This document shows positions 43,725 through 54,640 of a stretch of DNA of 64,000 nt, in pieces. The stretch is from Hexactinellida sp. DTS-2022. Taxonomy: Eukaryota; Porifera; Hexactinellida. Numbering within the stretch: position 1 is the first letter of the stretch; each line of letters starts with the position of its first letter. Both the position numbers and the translations under genes were made by a program. The DNA lies in the NCBI GenBank assembly GCA_028753945.1, contig JAPNXP010000002.1:3720001-3784000 (forward strand). The letters are read 5' to 3'. The notes beneath the pieces are model-generated. The model ran no database searches and had not been told where the DNA came from. It saw only the letters and a program-made list of their open reading frames with translations.

Positions 43725-44592
43725 GGAGTCACAAAGTTAAATATGGCCAGTTTCTAAAGAACGTCTCCACATAGTTAATCAGAACACTCCAATTTTTTTA
43801 TCAGCATGACTCGAAGGACATAAAAAGTCTTCAAAAAAATTTCTAGAAGATTCTGAGGTATATTCTTGTCTGGATTGATCAAAACGTCATAATTCCAATA
43901 CCTGCAGGGCCTGCAGGGGGCAGAAAATGGGCCATCAGCTGTAATTCCGTCAAATTCAATCGTATTGTTTAGCAAATTTGGATTTAGGCATATTAGAATG
44001 GCTCTAAACAGTTGAGATAATAAAATTCACATTTATGCAAAAAAATCTCTTTACCATATATGGTCATATGTATGCGCCACTTTTGATGACGGAGCAATTT
44101 ATTATCTCACGAATGAGAAGTCGTTGCGACTAGCTCTAACCATGTAACGATGTCAATTAATCAATACAAATTCACTGGGCAACAAATTAGGTCTACATAA
44201 CATGTAGTTTACATTCCATGATTTTGTTTACCATATATGGATGTGTCATGTGGCACAATTTGATGACGTAAGGAAAAATACAATCTTCGTTAGTGCTTAG
44301 TTCTAACTTCCGGACACTATTAGCTCAGATTTTAGACATATTTACCAGGATTATAATTATATAACAAAGCTATTTTGACCTGAAGGGTACCACGTGGTTT
44401 AGTGTCCTTTTGTCCGAATTTCAGACGAACTTTGGGACTTTTTGTACTTTCCTGTCAAGAATATACATTTGAATCTTCTAGAATTTTTTTATGACTTTTT
44501 ATGTGCTTCCAGTCATGTTGATATATAAATTCGAGTGTTCTGAGTAACTTTGTAGAGATGTTCTATAGAAACTGGCCATATTTAACTTCTCC
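43725..44592. mobile_element. TTAA-target MITE with long inverted repeats, family H, nested in family B
   Basis: The ends pair over about 115 bp: AAGTTAAATATGGCCAGTTT, then AATCAGAACACTC, CATGACT and CATAAAAAGTC on the left, with complements on the right ending AACTTCTCC before TTAA (44593-44596). The left TTAA has decayed. It contains two CCATATATGG motifs (44054-44063, 44231-44240). Confidence 0.82.
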
Positions 44593-44884
44593 TTAAGATG
44601 CTATATATGCTGTTCTATCGAAATATGAGATCAAACCTATATGTGGCAATGTCCCAAAATTATCAAGTTTCTAGGGTATACTGCAACCGGCAACCAACAC
44701 CAGAACCCCTATTTTTTTTCAAAACTCGAGGAGAGTCAAACTGGAGAAATAATCGGAATTTCTCTTAGAAATTACGTGAGAGTCCACATGGGTATCCACA
44801 CAATCCGAAAATGCAATAAAAACGAGATTTACAATAGTTTGGGATTTTATCGAAATTTGGGATTTTGTAGAGTATTCCTGAACC

Positions 44885-47174
44885 TTAAGAACACTTGTCA
44901 CAGGTAAAAGATACAGTACAGACAGTCTCGAAGTCGACATCAGCGCTGTAGCAGTGGATCCAGTCTGAGGAGATATAACAGCATACCCATTGCGACTCGA
45001 TCTTCTTCCCGACTCGTCTGAGTGTTACTGGATCCGGCTCACGCTTATCGCATATGGCACTAAGGTTGGCCGACTCGTCTGAACTACTAAAAGCATCACT
45101 AGAATACGGACTAGGACAGAAGGAGTACAACGCTCTTTGGGTTTTCTCTTCACGCCTGTAGAAACCTTTCTCGCCTGTCTACCCCGTCCTCGGGTGCGCC
45201 CACGCATCTTAATTTGTGTGTTCTCAGCTCCAAACTGTCCTCCTCTATAGCTACCCCCGCATTCTGATTTCAGCAGTGCCTTCTCTCGGTGCTGCTTGAC
45301 TAACTTCATTCTTCTTCTTCGTCTTTGGAAATTAGATTTAATATTGGCATTGGGAATACAGTGGAACCCCGCGTATCGGAGGACCTCCGTCCAAGCGCTC
45401 AGCGCCCCGATACGAGGGAGTGCCCAGACACGCGGGGTTCTAATAAAACTCCAATATGTTTGGTTAAAACAATTAAGTTAGCACCTACACAACAAATCAT
45501 ACACATATAGTCAAAACCTAGAGTTAAAACTGATATTTAAGCAGTACTACACATTACAATTTCACATTATACTTTACATACACTAGGAGTCACAAATCTA
45601 TGATATTCACGGAATTTCCTTTTTGAAAAACTCCCCCGATTACCTCATCACGAGTCTCTAGCGTGAGTGGGTGACGCTTAGCGGTCATTGCAAAGAATAC
45701 TAAGCTGCTCAAAAGTAAAAAGCATGTCCTCAAGGGAAATAATCTTCGGTGGAGTGCCCCAATAAGTGAATGGCGCCCGATACGCGGGATTATTATTATT
45801 GGGGAAAAAGAAATTCCCAACCGACTGCCCCGATACGCGAGTGCCCCGATACGCGGGGTTCCACTGTATTGCAAATTATGAATACGGTCGATCATTGATT
45901 GAGGCATTTCGCGATGGAGACAGTCCAAGGTCGTACATAATCCCGAAGAGTGGCAGATCTCCCTCATTGAAATTCAGAACAGCGATGGCAGTGCTAATCC
46001 TGATAGATTGAGGAGAAACGTCTTTGTTCTTGGGGCAGGGGCACCATATCATGTTGTGGTGATTAGTTTGCATTCTGAGTTAGACCTAGCGTCAGATGGC
46101 TGCAAAATTCAGTCGTAGCATATGTATTGAGGCCTCTTGTACCTTCTGGATTTCAATAGGTGTAAAGGTGATCAAAGTAGCTGGTGTTGTGTAACTAGTC
46201 GAATTATTCCAACGACACCATGTGTTCTCTCCGGTAGCACAACCAGAATGTTTTCCTGCTGCATGATCGAGGAGAATATGTAGATCTCGTGACTGCTTAT
46301 CAGGTGTTGTCCCACGATTCTGTATGATAACAGTGTAATTGTTCTTAGGTTCTTCTTCAGATTGACACAAGTATGGTGGCTGGGTAGGTCCATAGAACTT
46401 GAGGAAGTGAAGGTTGCGTGTTTTGATTGGCACGTCTGGCACTTGACTCTAAAGAATGTCTGCCAGCCGTGCTGCCATCTTTCTTCGACCAAGACGGGAG
46501 GACCATTACATTTGTTGCATTGAAAGGTAGAGAATAACCTCAGCTGAAATGCCTACATCAAGAATCCACATTCCAGTTGGTTTAGAAGCTGTCCTTAAAG
46601 AACTATCCTGAGATGTTTTAAATTCGATTGGTCGAGAATGGGTATATGGTGGAACGCGGAATTTATATGCATATCTTCGAATCGGGTGGACTTTGAAGAA
46701 ATCGCGTTTCTTCAGTTTGCTTATCTTGGAAATTGGGTCTGCAATCTTGACTGATTGAAATTCTTTCGTATCAGGATTGCCAACAGTGTGTCTTCTGGCG
46801 TGGATTCGCTTGCGAGGGCGACCCCCACGTCTCCGGTTTCGAAAACTGTCTGTAGCCCGAGATGCTATATCAAGAAAAAAAGGACTCCGAAATCCCCGGT
46901 GTTAATGGAGGTATATATGTTTTGGATGATGTTGACGCAGGTGGAGGAAGTGCTTGTGAAGCCATGGTAGAAACGGGGGGGTCGGTATCTGAAGGAAGAT
47001 GTCCCGATCCGTTGAAATAGATTTGGGAATAAAATCATCAGGGTCATTGAAAATATGTCCATCGAAGCTAGACTCGCTCGACATTATTAGTATAGCCGTG
47101 ACCTTCGTTATATAAGGCCCTACTACTACTCCGAACCATGGAATTCTTAAAGGCCATTGATTATTAGCTGACAT
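44885..47174 (-). pseudogene. Mutator-like transposase relic (WC/H-motif group)
   Basis: On the minus strand an ATG at 47174 opens with MSANNQWPLRIPWFGVVVG; the same start recurs at 59175. SFRNRRRGGRPRKRIHARRH follows, then FRVKCQTCQSKHATF (a CxxC region after a decayed CNKC) and, near 46200, HSGCATGENTWCRWNN, the ...C...WC block I know from Mutator-like DDE proteins of invertebrates. A basic tail (RRRRRMKLVKQHREKALLK, near 45305) and a Cys/His-rich end (DWIHCYSADVDFETVC ... CDKCS) finish at 44885. The frame changes at least four times, and a 508-bp pogo-type MITE (45359-45866) lies inside. The 5' and 3' limits of the element itself are not resolved. Confidence 0.72.
45359..45866. mobile_element. 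pogo-type MITE, 508 bp, copy 2
   Basis: Ends CAGTGGAACCCCGCGTATCG on both sides, TA at 45357-45358 and 45867-45868, same length as 9792-10299. Inserted in the MULE relic; the flanking coding-like sequence continues on the other side. Confidence 0.93.
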
Positions 47175-47560
47175 AACTTTATCTCAATAGCTAGTAATGA
47201 CAGACCAGTAAAATGCATTATAATTGTATAGGAAGTTAGGAACATGATATCAAGGCATAAACAACACCCTTTAGAATTGTGATACATCACCATTTGATAA
47301 CGTAATCGCTATTTTTCGTGAGAATTATCGTGTTTTTATAGCCTCCTTTTAACATAGTTCAACAAATTATAAATGTTTTAAAATTGAACATGAGAATGTC
47401 CATAACTAGTTGAATGAAATAAATCGAAATTATAATTCGAATGTTTATACATTCCTCGGTTGCCAAGGAAATGCAGAATTCTTAAAATGAGCCATAACTA
47501 TGAAACTATATATTTTATGTAAACTAAGCTAGTACAGATTAATCAGAAATTGGTAACTTC
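47175..47560. repeat. 5' region of the MULE, second copy at 58861-59245
   Basis: Shared words in reverse orientation include ATTACGTAATCAAATGGTGA-like at 47290, TATATAATTATAATGCAT-like at 47215 and TTTCATTCAACTAGT at 47405. This is untranslated leader or terminal repeat of the same MULE family. Confidence 0.75.
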
Positions 47561-47734
47561 CTATTCATCGATAATACATTATCTAGTACTAAATTCAATA
47601 ATCTTTGAGATAATGAGTGTATTACCATATAAATAATTAAGTGCTAATAAAAAGTTTTCAAAATAATTTGGTCTTCGGTAACCATAAAAATTACAACCAT
47701 CAACCCAAAATTGAGCCTAGCTGTTGTTGTAATA

Positions 47735-47919
47735 CAGGTAAACCTCCCAAAGCGGCACCCATCGGGAGAATTTTTTTGTGCCGCTTCTCGGAGGTTGCCG
47801 CTACTCGGAGGTTGCTCATAAGGTAAAACTCCCAAAGCGGCACCCATCGGGAGAATGATTTTGTGCCGCTTCTCGGAGGTTGCCGCTACTCGGAGGTGCC
47901 GCTTTGGGAGGTTTACCTG
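47735..47919. mobile_element. TA-target MITE, 185 bp, with internal duplication
   Basis: Both ends read CAGGTAAACCTCCCAAAGCG, flanked by TA (47733-47734, 47920-47921). An inner segment of about 87 bp (AGCGGCACCCATCGGGAGAA ... CTACTCGGAGG) is present twice in tandem. Confidence 0.9.
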
Positions 47920-47921
47920 TA

Positions 47922-48219
47922 ATAGTATGCGTGTGTTTTGCTAATAGAAGTACTATTGCTAAGATCAAATAGAACATGCTCGTCCTTTTGCTTAAGTTCA
48001 TGGTAGGTAACCAAGTCAGATGCTGAGGGAGACCAAATTAACAATAATTTGTCATCCTGCTCATTGGATTCCCATTAAATTTCTTCACGAACTACTGGGC
48101 TAAGACTAGATAGGGACACATATAGAGATATTTCTCGCAGCATACAGAGGTCTGTAACGATGCTAACCCTTCAGGGCGGAGAGAGTCGAGACTTAAATAA
48201 CGAAAAATAACATATTTTG
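47922..48219. other. unassigned stretch
   Basis: No recognisable element or gene. Confidence 0.4.
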
Positions 48220-48560
48220 AGTGGTGTTAATATACGTCCCTAATACATTTTGGGACCCTCAGACGTACGGTTTAGAAAATGGCCATATATGGGCATTAAT
48301 ATGTGCCACATTTTGATGATGCAGCATTTTTGTATTTCATAAACTATAGACAGTAGAGCTTAGCTCTAAATGATTATTAACTTCCTTATACCATGCATAT
48401 ACCATTGGAATAACAAATGAGAGTATAATCCAAATATTTACCATGCTAAGAAGTCCAATACCATAAATGGAGGTGCTATGTGACCATCACAGAAAATAAT
48501 TAACTAAAATCAAAGTTGTACTAAAGCTTAGCTCTTTCTTGCTAAGACTACAAGTGATCG
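48220..48560. repeat. fragment related to TTAA family A/A'
   Basis: In reverse orientation this matches the interior of family A: CCATATATGG (48283-48292), then TTTTGATGA and AGAGCTTAGCTCTAA in the same spacing as 8347-8447. A second, weaker motif set begins at 48461 (CCATAAATGG ... AAGCTTAGCTCT). Confidence 0.7.
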
Positions 48561-49039
48561 TTTTCAAGGTATATGAACTACTTGAAATGGGTTCAAAAAC
48601 ATTTTCTGTTGGTATTAATGAAAGATAGTGCCACTATTGTGTCTATATATACCCATTTCTCCACATAAATATTTGGAATATAGGCTGAGGAAAAAGCTAG
48701 AGAACTCCGAAAATATTTATGATATAACCTAAAAATTTTTGGAACGAAGCTAAACATGAATAGAAATAATCGTACCTTTGCAATTCCCAAAATCTTTAAT
48801 TGTTCCAAAGTTATTCATGAAAGATTTCCAAAATCGGTCCAATTTAGGCAAAATCCTGATCAAAATTCGTAATTTGCAAATATTTTAAAACTAAGGTGTT
48901 TTAGAAAGGAAAACTTTCGTTGGAAATTAAGCAAATATATCGTTGATGACATATTGGATTAAGGATAAGTATTCCTTAAGTATGATAAGTCTGCAATCCA
49001 GAAAATGGATACGTCACGTTGCGACCTACCTAGAGACTT
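48561..49039. other. unassigned stretch
   Basis: AT-rich, no coding sequence recognised. Confidence 0.4.
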
Positions 49040-49961
49040 CAGTGGCGGTCCCAGGTGGGGAGGAACTGGGGCAAATGCCCCGGTTCTATAAGACTCTGCT
49101 CCGGCTCCGGGTACTGAGTTGTTTTTCGCTTCGGGTAGACATCGGGTTGAATTGCCATCCTAATCTTTTTGTAGAATTACTATTGTTACGTTAATCAATT
49201 AGAATATTCCTGTGATGGAATATTCTAATTGATTGATTCTTTTGATCTTGAACTTGCAAATTCAATTTATTGAACAAAAGCGACTATCAAAAATCTGTTC
49301 TTAGATGTTTTTATATTTACCAAACTTATACCAATTAACCATAGGCGTCGGAAATGGGCCCGCTAGACTTCGGACGCCGAAGTCTCCAGGGCCAATCCAA
49401 ACGATTTCCGGGCCGCTACGTTCACGGCATGCGTCTCGCTGCGAGTTCATGCAGGGTTTATGTGCATCAGTGCATGCGGTCGGGTGGTCGGCTTACCTGG
49501 ACGCTTCCTCAATCTACACAGTTCTAGGACTTTGGGAATGTGCCGGGTAGTTAGGGTGGATCCGATGCCTATGCAATTAACATTATTGAAAAAATGATTA
49601 TATGACAATCGTATCCAAACTACTAATACAGTGCAGTGGTTCCCAACCTAGGTTACATGGAAGCTAAAAAGGCTACATTACTGTTAATGGGAGGGGGTAC
49701 GTGTATCCCCTACATTTGTATATAAGGGGTACGCGCCTGAGAAAAGGTTGGGAACCCCTATACTAGTAGATATAATTTGAGTGGGGAATACGTAAGTTAC
49801 TTAGGGCGATCCATGGACCATAGTATTAAGGGTGGTTTCCATCCAGTTGGACGTTTGTTATGTAAAGCACTGTTCCTTAGAACATAAAGCAAAACATGCC
49901 CCGGGGGCTTAATCGTAGCCCGCCCCTGCCCCGGGCTGATCAGATCCTGCGACCGCCACTG
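49040..49961. mobile_element. possible non-autonomous hAT derivative, about 0.92 kb
   Basis: Left CAGTGGCGGTCCCAGG, right in reverse complement CAGTGGCGGTCGCAGGATCT. CCTAGAG occurs next to both ends, offset by a few bases on the left, so the duplication is imperfect. The right end resembles the end of the hAT relic at 52470-52997. A GC-rich block (49338-49552) and a small MITE (49634-49760) lie inside. Confidence 0.5.
49634..49760. mobile_element. short hAT MITE, 127 bp
   Basis: CAGTGGTTCCCAACCT at the left and TAGGGGTTCCCAACCT at the right (reverse complement). GGGTACG words lie inside, typical of Buster-type hAT ends such as that at 60988. Confidence 0.75.
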
Positions 49962-50182
49962 CCTAGAGTAGCGTGCTAGTGGTTGTGAAAATTGTATCAC
50001 CGTAACCGGGCGGCTGGCGAACCGGCAGGGATGGTTGTTACCATTGTAATTGTATAACTGAACCTTTTCTATTTACTACCTAATAACAAATGAAGAGGGA
50101 AAAATATAATAATACATATAATAATTAGGATGATAGAGTAATAGGGAACAATACGAAAATCAAAACATACAAAAAACTAGAA
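49962..50182. other. unassigned gap
   Basis: Nothing recognised. Confidence 0.35.
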
Positions 50183-50617
50183 ATCAGGGAATGTTTCTCG
50201 GCAGCTCCGCCAAAACGAGTCGAGGTCCCCATACAAGCTCCGGACTGCGGCCTCATGATTATTGAACGAGTCTTTCAGCTCCCACATCTCGCTTGTAAGA
50301 TTCTCCATCTCTTCCTGAAGGTTGGAATTCTGCTCCTCCTAATGATCTATGCGTTTTGACTGCATCTCGATCATTTGTGATTGATCCGTAATTTTACGGG
50401 TAAGATCTTGTATGGCAGTATCGTTCCGCTCTTTCAATCGCTTGGCAACGATCTCCTCGATCAATTCAACCGTGACCTCCCTCCCTCGCTTGCTGGGCCT
50501 GCTTGGGGTAATGAAGGCAAGTGAAGTGGAAGATGCAGGCGGAGCGTTCGAAGAGGAAGGTGGAGCGTTTGAAGAGGCAGGCGGAGCTGGACGGGAGTGA
50601 CGTCGAATAGCGACCAC
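50183..50617 (-). pseudogene. uncharacterised Ser/Pro-rich and coiled-coil ORF with one stop
   Basis: An ATG at 50617 opens a frame with a P/S/A-rich N-terminus (PPASSTSLAFITPSRPSKRG), then a charged helix (VELIEEIVAKRLKERND) and heptad-like Q/M/I sequence. An in-frame TAG at about 50341-50339 interrupts; the frame then continues EEQNSNLQEEMENLTSEMWE to SFWRSCREIFPDF and stops near 50183. Likely a coiled coil of some transposon or host protein; no family is recognised. GC content is higher than nearby, which supports former coding. Confidence 0.4.
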
Positions 50618-51128
50618 GACAGCGGCGTGATATCTAATAAATTTGTTATTCTAGACATGAGCTATAAGTGGAAATACTCCTGTTATGAAGTAGCTATCTT
50701 ATATAGCAAGTACGCTTGGCAAACTAACAACTGATCATCAATAAAGGAATGCAATATATGGATGACTTGTTGTCACCAAATATAGTCATCGCGTGATATA
50801 GTTTGTAAAGTAGACATAGGAATGCAGGATGTTGTATTTTTGCCAGACAACAGATATGTGTTTAAGATATGGTGAAGCATAGAAGTTTGTCATGTGCTAA
50901 TTAGACTTACACTATCAGTTTTCAAAAGCGATATTTCTATTGAGAAATGGATTCTAAACTTTTACGCTACGTAACCACGCTAGAAATAATGGTTACCAAA
51001 AAGGTGTCAAAAATTCATTATAGTAAAGATTCATACCCGGACCCAGCAGTGAAAATCTGTCCCCAAATATATTTCCCCCTATTGCATCTAAAGTGCGCTT
51101 AGTCAATAAACATGCATTCGAAACCTTG
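50618..51128. other. unassigned stretch
   Basis: No gene or element recognised. Confidence 0.4.
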
Positions 51129-51136
51129 ATCACTAC

Positions 51137-51678
51137 CAGTGATGTGCTCCGTTACTAGTAACGGAGTAACGGTAACGGTAACGGTAACGGAAAAAGTAAC
51201 GGTAACGGGCGTCGCGGAGTAACGGTAACGGAAAAAAGTAACGGTAACGGGCATCGCCGAGTAACTGTAACGGAAAAAAAGTAACGGTAACGGACATCCG
51301 TTACTTTTAACTAGTTACCATTATCTTCAATCAGTTACTCTTACCATTACATTACTGTAACACAGTAACCGTTACTACGTTAAACTTATTCCATTGCCAT
51401 TACAAAGTTATTTTAAATCAGTTACCGTTACATTAAGGTAACTGTACTGAATAAAGGTAAACGGATAAAATTAACAAAAGTAACGGAGTAACGGCAACGG
51501 AAGAAATAAAGTAACGGTAACGGAGTAAAGTAACGGGAGAAAAATATGTAACGGTAACGGAGTAACGGTAACGGAACAAATAAAGTAACGGTAACGGAGT
51601 AACGGTAACAGGAGATATAAAGTAACAGTAACGGAGTAACGGAGTAACGGAAGATTTAGTAACGGAGCACATCACTGA
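51137..51678. mobile_element. hAT MITE made of TAACGG hexamers, 542 bp
   Basis: Ends CAGTGATGTGCTCCGTTAC on both sides (right in reverse complement), flanked by the 8-bp duplication ATCACTAC (51129-51136, 51679-51686), which fits the Ac-type pattern nTnnnnAn. Most of the interior is (TAACGG)n and GTAACGGAG units. The 80-codon minus-strand frame is a by-product of the repeat. Confidence 0.92.
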
Positions 51679-51686
51679 TCACTACC

Positions 51687-51909
51687 CAGTTAAGGCTAAT
51701 CAATCTCAGAAAATAAAGTCAGAAACTACCACTGATTTTACAGTTTATTGCTTTAAACACTACTTCTATATGTGTAGTATATAGATCCAGAATTTCTTTT
51801 TACTAAAATCGGTCTAGAACAAAATTTTTTGGTATTTTTGCTTTTTTAATCAATATTAACCCCTATTATGACGAAATTTTTCAAAAAATCACTAAAACGG
51901 ACAATAGTG
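51687..51909. other. unassigned gap
   Basis: Nothing recognised. Confidence 0.35.
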
Positions 51910-52250
51910 AGTTTGCGCCAACATTCGCCCAGAAGTTTATGTACCAGACATCATGTTAAATCCTCTTCTCTCGTATAGTTTATGAGTAGATCTGTGATTT
52001 GTCGGGTTGTATAAGCTTTTCGATGCATTCTTCGCATTTTATGACCTAATCGTGACGAAATTTCATGAAAATCGAAGAAAAGAGGGCTTTTTTGACCGAT
52101 TTTTTTTTTTAACATAAAAAAAAAATACTTCTAACTTTGTTAGAGCTTATACAACCCGACAAATCACAGATCTATTCATGAACTATACGATAGATTAACA
52201 TTCAACTTGATATCTTGTATTTACACTTCTGTGGGAATGTTGGCGCAATC
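51910..52250. mobile_element. fold-back element with about 105-bp inverted arms
   Basis: The left arm starts TTTGCGCCAACATTC and includes AGATCTGTGATTTGTCGGG and TTGTATAAGCT; the right arm is its complement (AGCTTATACAACCCGAC ... GAATGTTGGCGCAA). Arms are separated by about 130 bp. No target duplication is evident. Confidence 0.75.
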
Positions 52251-52469
52251 CCTCTAGGGTATAGGAATTTAACATTAGCGAAATCTAAAAATCAATATCT
52301 CAAAAAATATTTGTAAAATCGAATTCACGAGACGATGTTATCATCATGTATGTATAAGTGTTCTACAGTGAAACAATGGATATGCTGAGACCATATTTTT
52401 TTGCTGCGGTTGATTAGACTTAAAGCCGACAAATGTATTAGGAGAGCCAAGAGAAGCATCGGATAATGA
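52251..52469. other. unassigned gap
   Basis: Nothing recognised. Confidence 0.35.
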
Positions 52470-52997
52470 AGCGTGAAGATCGGAACAAAGATGATGATAG
52501 CTAGTGATTCAATTAAAGATGTGAAATTTGGGACTATAATTCTAAGTTCTAATCGTCGAAATGTCAGTATCGATCCAGCTGCTACGATTGCAGCTGGATC
52601 TGTTCGAACGCATTATCCCTACCAGAAACTGATTGATGAAATTAGCGTTCTTTTCCTAATTATTGGCCCCAAATATGAATTTTGACTATGGTGATGGAGA
52701 GGTATGATCATTGTGCAATTGTTTCGGTCGTACAACAAATTCTACAGTGTCTGCGTTCCAAGACTACATTGACAATCAAGGGCGACGAGTTCCAGACGAT
52801 CTTCATCCTTTACTGAGATGCTGTTCCTGTATTCCTGTTTCATCAACTGAATGCGAGCGAGGATTTAGTCAATTGAACTTAAAATATTTTGGCTCGGAAG
52901 TCAGGCCAATTGGTAGTATTATTACATGGAGCATGCCCCGGAATTATACTAAAGCTGCTCTTTTGCCCCGGATTGGCCAGATCCTGCGACGCCCCTG
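52470..52997 (+). pseudogene. hAT transposase 3' relic (ZNF862/KIAA1586-like group)
   Basis: Part one (52473-52685) reads SIKDVKFGTIILSSNRRNVS and LPYQKLIDEI-like sequence. After a frame change part two (from about 52705) reads FQDYIDNQGRRVPDDLHPLL and IPVSSTECERGFSQLNLKYF, the hAT C-terminal dimerisation block. The right terminus in reverse complement is CAGGGGCGTCGCAGGATCTG. Within part one, a perfect 11-bp-stem hairpin (GATCCAGCTGC and complement, about 52573-52601) replaces conserved sequence and looks like a small insertion. The 5' part is missing. Confidence 0.75.
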
Positions 52998-53044
52998 CCT
53001 CCAAATAGCGTTAATTTCCTATAATAAGGTAGTTTGGAACAAAA

Positions 53045-53172
53045 ATGTTAATGCAAGCTAAATTGATTTTTATTATGGCAATATCTTTTGCAGGCCGCAG
53101 TTTGGGGACCCCTGTATTAGATAAAAAAGGTGCCACCCTCCCCACCCTGATATTGCCTCACGCCGCCACTGG
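53045..53172. mobile_element. two hAT-type ends
   Basis: In reverse complement, CAGGGGTCCCCAAACTGCGG ends at about 53122, a common hAT terminus, and CAGTGGCGGCGTGAGGC ends at about 53171. No transposase is attached. Confidence 0.6.
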
Positions 53173-53379
53173 AACTAAATCTCTGAAGATAATTTTCTAT
53201 TTTCACCAATTTTTTGCTAATTATGTTCCTTTTTCTAAAGTAAACTACTTTTTCTGAAAGTAGAAATATGATGATTTACCAGTGTTCTTTTAGCATTCGC
53301 TTAGAGGGCAAGCCAACAATTAGAAGACCGTATCAGCAACTAGAGGTCCCTCACCCCAATTTCTAAAAGCTTATGATGT

Positions 53380-53684
53380 TAGTATGTTGAAAATTAGAGG
53401 AAATTTTGGGCCATCTAATTTGGCTTAAGAGCCCAAATCAAGAAAAACCATTTTTTGGTGTAATGGCTGTAAAAAACTCCCAAAGTATAAATTCGTATTT
53501 TATGGACGTTGTCGGTTGTTTCTTTTGATGTTAAAAAATATCTTTCGACAGAATTGTTCAAATATTAGCCCTGAAATTCCACTTTGTTGATTTACATTAA
53601 TTTAAGATCCTAAAATCAAGAAAAACCATTTTTTTTGCAATGACCGTTAAAAATCCAAAATTGGTAAATTCGTCGTTTGAGGAC
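53380..53684. repeat. tandem repeat flanking the Ginger element (left)
   Basis: Units of roughly 185 bp contain TTCGTNTTTTGANGGACGTTG and CGGTTGTTTCTTTTGATGTT. The uninterrupted junction ATGGACGTTGTCGG at about 53506 is the empty-site equivalent of the Ginger insertion; the repeat resumes at 57900. Confidence 0.8.
53681..53684. repeat. 4-bp target site duplication GGAC, left copy
   Basis: GGAC here and at 57900-57903 directly flank the TGTTGC ends. Confidence 0.88.
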
Positions 53685-54450
53685 TGTTGCATAGGATTCT
53701 GACCCGCGTAGGATTCTGACCCGCAATACAAAATTGTAATAGCAAATCCATGGTGCGGGTCAAAATCCTACGATAGTCATCCGTAGGATTTTGACCCGCA
53801 TTGATTATATTATATCAATTATTATTGTATTATCGAGCCTATCTCGGTTTTCACAATAACATTATTGCATACTAGCTATGATTATTGAATTGCCATAGAC
53901 GTAGCTTATTTTACGATATTTTTAGCTTGTCTAACTTGGATAATTTGTAAAGTACTGAAGTCGATAATTATCCAACTTGGTTATGTGAACCAATGTTACT
54001 AAGATATTTCTAATTTTAGATCCATCCACTCTCTTTGTACGGAATACCTTTAGCAAAAGTAGTGATTCTATTCGCATTGTTAATCAGATTCAAATTAAGT
54101 TTAATTAATAAATAATAATACAAAATTGATTGACAAAGAAAATAGTAATAAATACATTACTTTATTAAGAATAAAGAAAATATAAGTTGGAGTAATAATT
54201 ATTAAACTGTGTTGAATAGGATGTAAAAGTAGAAGCTTGTCCTTTATGTTTCTGTAACCACAATCTATATTCATATACGTACGTCCAACTTTCTATTTGA
54301 GCAATTAATGAATTTGTGAGGTATATCTTCTACACTATTTACCAATAACTCCATGTGAAAGACATATATTCTAGAAAGAAAACAAGTAATGTGTGGCGTC
54401 CTCCTCCCCTACAGCCACAATCCAATTCTCTCCATTTATAATTTTATATA

Positions 54451-54637
54451 CAGTAGAACTAGGTTAGTTCGTACCTGGTTTAGTTCGTACTTCGGCTTAA
54501 TACGTCTAACTTGTATGAACAAAGTTTGTCAATTTATATGTATCTCTATGTAGTGTCAAATCTGTTCGTACGTACACTCCGATAATACGTACTAATTTCT
54601 CTTCTCCGAGGGGGTACGTACTATCCGAGTTCTACTG
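54451..54637. mobile_element. pogo-type MITE, 187 bp
   Basis: Ends CAGTAGAACTAGG and CAGTAGAACTCGGATAGTAC (reverse complement), flanked by TA. GTACGTAC and TTAGTTCGTAC words are inside. It inserted into the Ginger element. Confidence 0.88.
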
Positions 54638-54640
54638 TAT

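Larger units (their letters stand above)
42256..44884. mobile_element. TTAA-target MITE, family B, copy 2, carrying two nested TTAA elements
   Basis: Ends GGTTCAGGTATACTCGAGAG (left) and GGTTCAGGAATACTCTAC (right in reverse complement), with TTAA at 42252-42255 and 44885-44888. Without the inserts (42512-43407 and about 43725-44592) it matches copy 1 at 39097-39966. It entered the MULE relic exactly at a TTAA that includes the stop codon of its last ORF. Confidence 0.9.

Noticed and set aside
51433-51675. 80-codon frame rich in Tyr, Pro and Val
   Set aside because: Reverse strand of the TAACGG array of a MITE.
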